A DNA stretch of 64,000 nucleotides. It comes from Actinomycetes bacterium (GTDB lineage: Bacteria; Actinomycetota; Acidimicrobiia; Acidimicrobiales; RAAP-2). Shown here piece after piece: positions 60,366 through 64,000 of the stretch. The first letter of the stretch is position 1. Every line of letters begins with the position of its first letter. Where the stretch lies: contig JAJYVS010000002.1 of the NCBI GenBank assembly GCA_021791895.1, forward strand, positions 62,001 through 126,000. Direction: 5' to 3'. The notes beneath the pieces were generated by a model, which did not search any database, was not told where the DNA came from, and was given only the letters and a program-made list of their open reading frames with translations. The translations under genes and the position numbers were made by a program.

Positions 60366-60737
60366 TCAGCCGCGGGCCTGGCCGGCCTCCTGGAGCTCTC
60401 GACGCACCTGATCCATGTCGAGTGCCTCGATCGCATCGATCAGCTGCGTCAGTGAGGCTTCCGGGAGCGCCCCAGGCTGGGCGTACAGCAGGATTCCGTC
60501 CCGAAAGGCCATCAGCGTGGGAATGGACATGATGCCGAACCGGGCTGCCAGCTCCTGTTCGACCTCGGTGTCGACCTTCCCGAACACAATATCCTCGTGG
60601 TCCTCCGAAGCGGCCTCGAAGACGGGTCCGAACATCCTGCACGGACCGCACCAGGCGGCCCAGAAGTCGACGAGGACCACCCTGTTCGCGGCGATCGTCT
60701 CGTCAAAATTCGAGTTCCCCAAGCTCAGCGTGGCCAC
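60366..60737 (-). CDS. trxA: Thioredoxin
   Basis: A 123-residue cytoplasmic thioredoxin. The redox pair is Cys30 and Cys33 in AAWCGPCRMF, and the cis-proline is in MSIPTLMAF. A 20-residue charged C-terminal tail follows the fold. It reduces protein disulfides using thioredoxin reductase, which is not in this window. The first gene of the apparent thioredoxin, PIG-L, methyltransferase run. Confidence 0.92.
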   Translation of the reverse strand: MATLSLGNSNFDETIAANRVVLVDFWAAWCGPCRMFGPVFEAASEDHEDIVFGKVDTEVEQELAARFGIMSIPTLMAFRDGILLYAQPGALPEASLTQLIDAIEALDMDQVRRELQEAGQARG

Positions 60738-60819
60738 GTGCGCCCTCCTCGGCTGCGTGTCTCATCTTCATGTGTTCAACCGCTATACCCCACCGGGTAT
60801 TCCCGGATGTGGTGGTCCC

Positions 60820-62205
60820 TCAACCCCTGGAGCAGGAAGCGCCGAGTGCCCGGTCGGATTCCGACCACCCGGGAAGGTCGCCCTCGGGCCAGTAGTCCCC
60901 GGTGGCCGGGTCCTGGCGGTAGACGGCCGGGGCGACGACCCCGCCGGCGAGCTCTCCCACTGCGCCGAGAAAGCGGTCGATGTCGGCCGCCGACGTGTTC
61001 ACCCCGGCGCTGGCGCGAACTGCCCCGGGCATGGACCGGTGGTCCCCAGCCCGCACCGCCTCACGGTAGGTAGCCACCTCGTGCTGGCGCAGGCCGAGAA
61101 GCCGAATGAGATAGGGATGGGCGCAGAAGCACCCGTGGCGGACCCCGATGCCGTACTCCGCACTGAGCCGGGCTGCGACGAGCGCGTGCGGCATTCCCTC
61201 CAGCGTGAAGGCGGCGACCGGCAGAATCCGGGCGTCGGAACGTGGGCCGAGAACCCTGACGCGATCGATTGCCGCCAGACCCTTTCGCATCTGTCGCGCG
61301 ATGTCTTCATCATGGCCGGTGATGCCCTCGAAGCCGATCCGGTCGAGCTCGTCGATGGCCTCGTGCAATGCGATCGCCCCGATGACGTTGGGGGAACCTG
61401 CCTCCTCCCTCTCCGGCGGATCAGTCCAGGTCACCTCGTCCAGATCGACGAGTTCGACCGCGCCGCCGCCAGCCAGGAACGGATCTCCGGTTGCGAATAC
61501 GGAGCGGGGCGCCACCAAGACTCCAGCCCCGAATGGTGCGTACATCTTGTGGCCGCTCCAGGCCAGGTAATCGGCTGAGACCGGTAGCTTGCGGTGGGGC
61601 GCCAGCTGCGCCGCGTCGACGAGGACCGGAACTCCGTGCTCGTGAGCCATGTCGATCAACTCGTCGAGCGGCGGGAGCCAGCCGCTCACGTTGGAGGCTC
61701 CGGTGACGGCGAGCAAGCGCGGCCTAGGGCCCTTCTCCAACACTTGCTTCACCGCCGAAGCGTCGAAGGTTCCTTCCTGATCGCACTCCACGAAACGCCT
61801 TTGGCAGAACCGCGCCCAGGGAAGCAGGTTGGCGTGATGTTCAACCACGGTCGTGATTACCACGTCGTCGCGGTTCAGATCGAGCCGAAAGGCGAGGTGG
61901 TTGATCGCCTCGGTGGTGTTTCGACAGATGATCGCCACGTCTCGGCCCTCGGCCTCCCGCCCGGCGAAGGACAGCGCGGCCATCCGAGCCTCTTCGTACG
62001 CCCTGGTGGCAAACCTCGACTTGTAGCCCGCTCCCCGGTGCACGCTCGAGTACCACGGGAGGAACTCGTGGACCCGAGTGGCCACGGCCGGGAGGGCGTT
62101 GGTCGAGGCGGCGGCATCGAGATTCAGATAGGGACGAGCCTGCCCGTCGAGGCAATCGACAGGCAGGCCGTCACCCACGAGCTTGGGCGGCGCGAACGGT
62201 GGCAT
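60820..62205 (-). CDS. Class V aminotransferase/cysteine desulfurase-like
   Basis: A 461-residue PLP enzyme, type I fold. The PLP lysine is in AWSGHKMYAPFG and the ring-nitrogen aspartate in LVDAAQLAPH. A cysteine loop is present (RHGCFCAHP), where SufS-type desulfurases hold the catalytic Cys, so sulfur removal from cysteine or a related compound is plausible. It has a C-terminal extension of about 40 residues ending SCSRG. It lies upstream of thioredoxin on the same strand with an 82-bp gap. Confidence 0.8.
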   Translation of the reverse strand: MPPFAPPKLVGDGLPVDCLDGQARPYLNLDAAASTNALPAVATRVHEFLPWYSSVHRGAGYKSRFATRAYEEARMAALSFAGREAEGRDVAIICRNTTEAINHLAFRLDLNRDDVVITTVVEHHANLLPWARFCQRRFVECDQEGTFDASAVKQVLEKGPRPRLLAVTGASNVSGWLPPLDELIDMAHEHGVPVLVDAAQLAPHRKLPVSADYLAWSGHKMYAPFGAGVLVAPRSVFATGDPFLAGGGAVELVDLDEVTWTDPPEREEAGSPNVIGAIALHEAIDELDRIGFEGITGHDEDIARQMRKGLAAIDRVRVLGPRSDARILPVAAFTLEGMPHALVAARLSAEYGIGVRHGCFCAHPYLIRLLGLRQHEVATYREAVRAGDHRSMPGAVRASAGVNTSAADIDRFLGAVGELAGGVVAPAVYRQDPATGDYWPEGDLPGWSESDRALGASCSRG

Positions 62206-62393
62206 GCCCCAAGTCTGGGCTGTCGTCCCCGTCGGCGCTAGGGACCGAGGTCAGATCGCCAACGGTTCCAGGATGGAGCTGGCCGAGCCCGCGCGACCCG
62301 AGGATGGCGGTTCGTTCTGTGGCGGTGTGGTGACCCAACACCGACGATCCATGAACGCCGCCTTCGGCGGGGGCCGACTTCCGGGAGGCTCGG

Positions 62394-62822
62394 TCAGGCC
62401 GCCTCAGGGGACTCGGCCGCCCCCTTGAGCCCGTTCGCCTCGAGGGCCAGGAACCGACGGATGCGGCGCCCCATGATCAGGCCGACCACGCCAGCCAAGG
62501 GCCCCGACTGGCGGAAGGTCAGGGTGAGCCGCGAGCCCCCGACGTCGGCCTCCACCACGTGGCCCCCGAGGGTGGTGACCCCGGGGAAGGTGGACCGCCA
62601 GACGAAGGCGCGGCCGTCGTCGAACTCGGTCACCTCCCAGACGGTGGGGGTCATGCCGGGTTGCTTCACCAGGGCCGTGCTGCCGAGCCCGAGCGGACCG
62701 AGTTCTCGCCTCCGAACCGTCTGCATCGACGACACGAAGCGGGGCCAGGCCTCGACGTTGGCCACCACCCTCCAGAGCCGCTGTTGGTCCGTCGCAACCG
62801 CCACCGTCGCCGTGTGCTCCAC
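62394..62822 (-). CDS. SRPBCC (polyketide-cyclase-like) protein
   Basis: A 142-residue START/Bet v1-like fold protein that should bind a hydrophobic small molecule. Recognisable are the opening EHTATVAVATDQQRLWRVVA and the central PGMTPTVWEVTEFDDGRAF. GTG 62822 is the start, with TACAGT seven bases before it, so the transcript would be leaderless. The start codon is inside a palindrome shared with the divergent TetR gene, so that TetR is its likely repressor. Confidence 0.75.
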   Translation of the reverse strand: MEHTATVAVATDQQRLWRVVANVEAWPRFVSSMQTVRRRELGPLGLGSTALVKQPGMTPTVWEVTEFDDGRAFVWRSTFPGVTTLGGHVVEADVGGSRLTLTFRQSGPLAGVVGLIMGRRIRRFLALEANGLKGAAESPEAA

Positions 62823-62855
62823 GGATCCACTGTACCATTTGGTACAGTGGATCCG
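62822..62855. promoter_or_regulatory. Perfect 34-bp palindromic operator
   Basis: CGGATCCACTGTACC and its exact complement are separated by ATTT, giving a 34-bp palindrome. It includes the start codons of both divergent genes and both -10-like boxes. A TetR dimer pair bound here would block both promoters. Confidence 0.7.
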
Positions 62856-63455
62856 CCAAGGCCCGAGACCTCGAAGTCGAAGCTGCTCGCCGCAGTCGTC
62901 GACCGGGCCCTCGATGGCGGGGTCTCCCAGCAGAGCCTCCGAGCCATCGCCGCCGCGGCCGGCACCAACCACCGGATGCTGCTCTTCCATTTCAAGAGCC
63001 GTGAGAACCTGCTGGTGGAGGTGACTCGGGAGGTCGAGGCGCGCCAACGCCGCGTGTTCGAGGACTCGCTGGCCGAGGTCGGTGGCACCCTTGAGGAGGC
63101 GGGCTCGCGCTTGTGGGAACGCCTCAGCGACCCCTCCTTGCATCCCCAGGAACGGTTGTTCTTCGAGCTCTACGGCCAGGCGCTGCAGGGCCGGAGCTGG
63201 GCAGAGCCGTTGCTCGCCGGCGTCGTGGAGAACTGGGCGCGGCCGATCCGAGAGGCGCTGCTCGCCCGGGGGGTCGACCCTGATCGGGCTCGGGACGAGG
63301 CTCGGCTGGCGGTCGCCTTGGCCCGCGGACTCCTCCTCGACCTGTTGGCCACCGGTGACCGGGCCGGAGTCGACGCGGCGATGCGACGATACCGGGCTCT
63401 GAGCGCCCTCGACCCGGCGGGGCCGGAGGTGTCCGGCTCCGGTGCCGTATCGTGA
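62847..63455 (+). CDS. TetR family regulator
   Basis: A 202-residue TetR protein. Helix-turn-helix: QQSLRAIAAAAGTNHRMLLF then HFKSRENLLVEV. Start is GTG 62847 within the operator, with TACCAT eight bases before it. It should repress itself and the SRPBCC gene. The downstream ABC ATPase starts five bases after its stop, so the transporter is probably in the same regulon: a sensor-plus-exporter layout. Confidence 0.82.
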   Translation: MDPPRPETSKSKLLAAVVDRALDGGVSQQSLRAIAAAAGTNHRMLLFHFKSRENLLVEVTREVEARQRRVFEDSLAEVGGTLEEAGSRLWERLSDPSLHPQERLFFELYGQALQGRSWAEPLLAGVVENWARPIREALLARGVDPDRARDEARLAVALARGLLLDLLATGDRAGVDAAMRRYRALSALDPAGPEVSGSGAVS

Positions 63456-63459
63456 CCGG

Positions 63460-64000
63460 GTGCGTGCCGAGCTGGAGCTGTCCGGCCTCCGACGGAGCTT
63501 CGGATCGGTGGTCGCCCTCGACGACCTCTCGTTCTCCGTGCCCTCCGGCCAGGTCGTTGGCTTCCTCGGTCCGAACGGGGCCGGGAAGACCACGGCCATG
63601 CGCGCCATCTTCGGGCTCACTGACCTCGACGGTGGAACCGTCCGGTGGCGGGGCCAATCGATCGGTGCCGAGGATCGCCGACGGTTCGGATACATGCCCG
63701 AGGAGCGGGGGCTCTACCCGAGCATGGCTGTCGGCGAACAGATCGAGTATCTGGGTCGTCTCCATGGCCTGAGCGGGTCGCAGGCGGCGGACTCCGTCCG
63801 AACCTGGCTCGAGCGCCTCGACATCGGCGATCGCGCCGCGAGCAAGGTCGAGTCACTGTCCCACGGCAACCAGCAACGGGTCCAGCTGGCAGCAGCGCTG
63901 GTTCACGATCCCGAGGTGCTGATCCTCGACGAGCCACTCGCCGGGTTGGACCCCTCGGGTATCGACGCCATCGGGGAGGTCCTGGTCGAACGGGCTCGCG
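63460..64000 (+). CDS. ABC transporter ATPase, partial
   Basis: The first 180 residues of a drug/sodium-exporter-type (NatA/CcmA-like) ATPase; the window ends within the gene. Walker A GPNGAGKTT, the Q-loop region GYMPEERGLYPSM, signature LSHGNQQR, and Walker B VLILDEPLAGLDP are seen. GTG 63460 is the start, since an open GTG at 63452 is in another frame. It follows the TetR gene closely. A membrane partner should lie just beyond the window. Confidence 0.85.
   Translation, partial: MRAELELSGLRRSFGSVVALDDLSFSVPSGQVVGFLGPNGAGKTTAMRAIFGLTDLDGGTVRWRGQSIGAEDRRRFGYMPEERGLYPSMAVGEQIEYLGRLHGLSGSQAADSVRTWLERLDIGDRAASKVESLSHGNQQRVQLAAALVHDPEVLILDEPLAGLDPSGIDAIGEVLVERAR

Noticed and set aside
62394-63695. 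SRPBCC protein as a 433-residue protein
   Set aside because: The extra N-terminal part is antisense to the TetR and ABC genes; similarity starts at the GTG at 62822.
1-64000. tRNA genes, rRNA genes, CRISPR arrays, riboswitches
   Set aside because: I saw no cloverleaf-type T-arm with flanking stem, no regularly spaced repeats and no recognisable riboswitch core. A covariance search could still find a missed one.

Overview
The window is high-GC DNA in which almost all bases are coding, with both strands used and many short operons. The gene set points to an actinobacterium: a maleylpyruvate-isomerase-type (mycothiol) enzyme, an MhuD-like heme monooxygenase, a DUF2630 protein, an SCO6745-type protein, a LigD-type repair ligase, and many acyl-CoA and TetR genes. 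A deep lineage such as Acidimicrobiia fits, but this is inference. At least ten genes have a TAnnnT hexamer 6-10 nt before the start codon, so leaderless transcription is probably common here. I saw no rRNA, tRNA, CRISPR array or replication origin.

Layout. 0-4 kb: glycosyltransferase, TetR regulator, low-molecular-weight phosphatase, acyl-CoA dehydrogenase, cold-shock protein. 4-8 kb: cysS and valS diverge from one tiny shared promoter. 8-12.6 kb: VOC protein, epimerase, phosphoesterase-ligase half of LigD, MFS exporter, MobA-like protein. 12.7-21 kb: acyl-CoA synthetase, amino-acid dehydrogenase plus a 1146-aa indolepyruvate:ferredoxin oxidoreductase (amino acid to 2-oxoacid to acyl-CoA), DUF885 peptidase-like protein. 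21-31 kb: haloalkane dehalogenase with a DsbA-fold partner, a broken MmcQ/YjbR gene, DUF72, cupin plus Rieske oxygenase, TetR with a divergent mycothiol-type enzyme, class V aminotransferase, GNAT, MhuD-like protein. 31-42 kb: a frameshifted enoyl-CoA hydratase, a secreted protein with a duplicated CAP-like domain, PAC2, the polymerase half of LigD, a second acyl-CoA dehydrogenase, small proteins, a BNR protein coupled to a MoaD-like carrier, ECF sigma factor, metallophosphoesterase, DUF2630.

42-57.5 kb is the most distinctive part. It is a branched-chain-amino-acid-type (Liv) ABC importer whose two permeases are fused into one protein. Both ATPases are fused behind a complete MFS transporter in one 990-aa protein. 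A lipoprotein substrate-binding protein follows, then a terminator hairpin and a heterodimeric ABC exporter. Two paralogous ~570-aa secreted binding proteins then stand head to head. The far side of this block carries IS debris: an ISAzo13-like relic inside it and an IS630/IS1634 chimera to its right.

58.9-64 kb: an operon-like run of thioredoxin, PIG-L deacetylase and methyltransferase, a cysteine-desulfurase-like enzyme, an SRPBCC protein and TetR regulator diverging from a perfect 34-bp palindrome, and the start of an ABC exporter ATPase that runs off the window.
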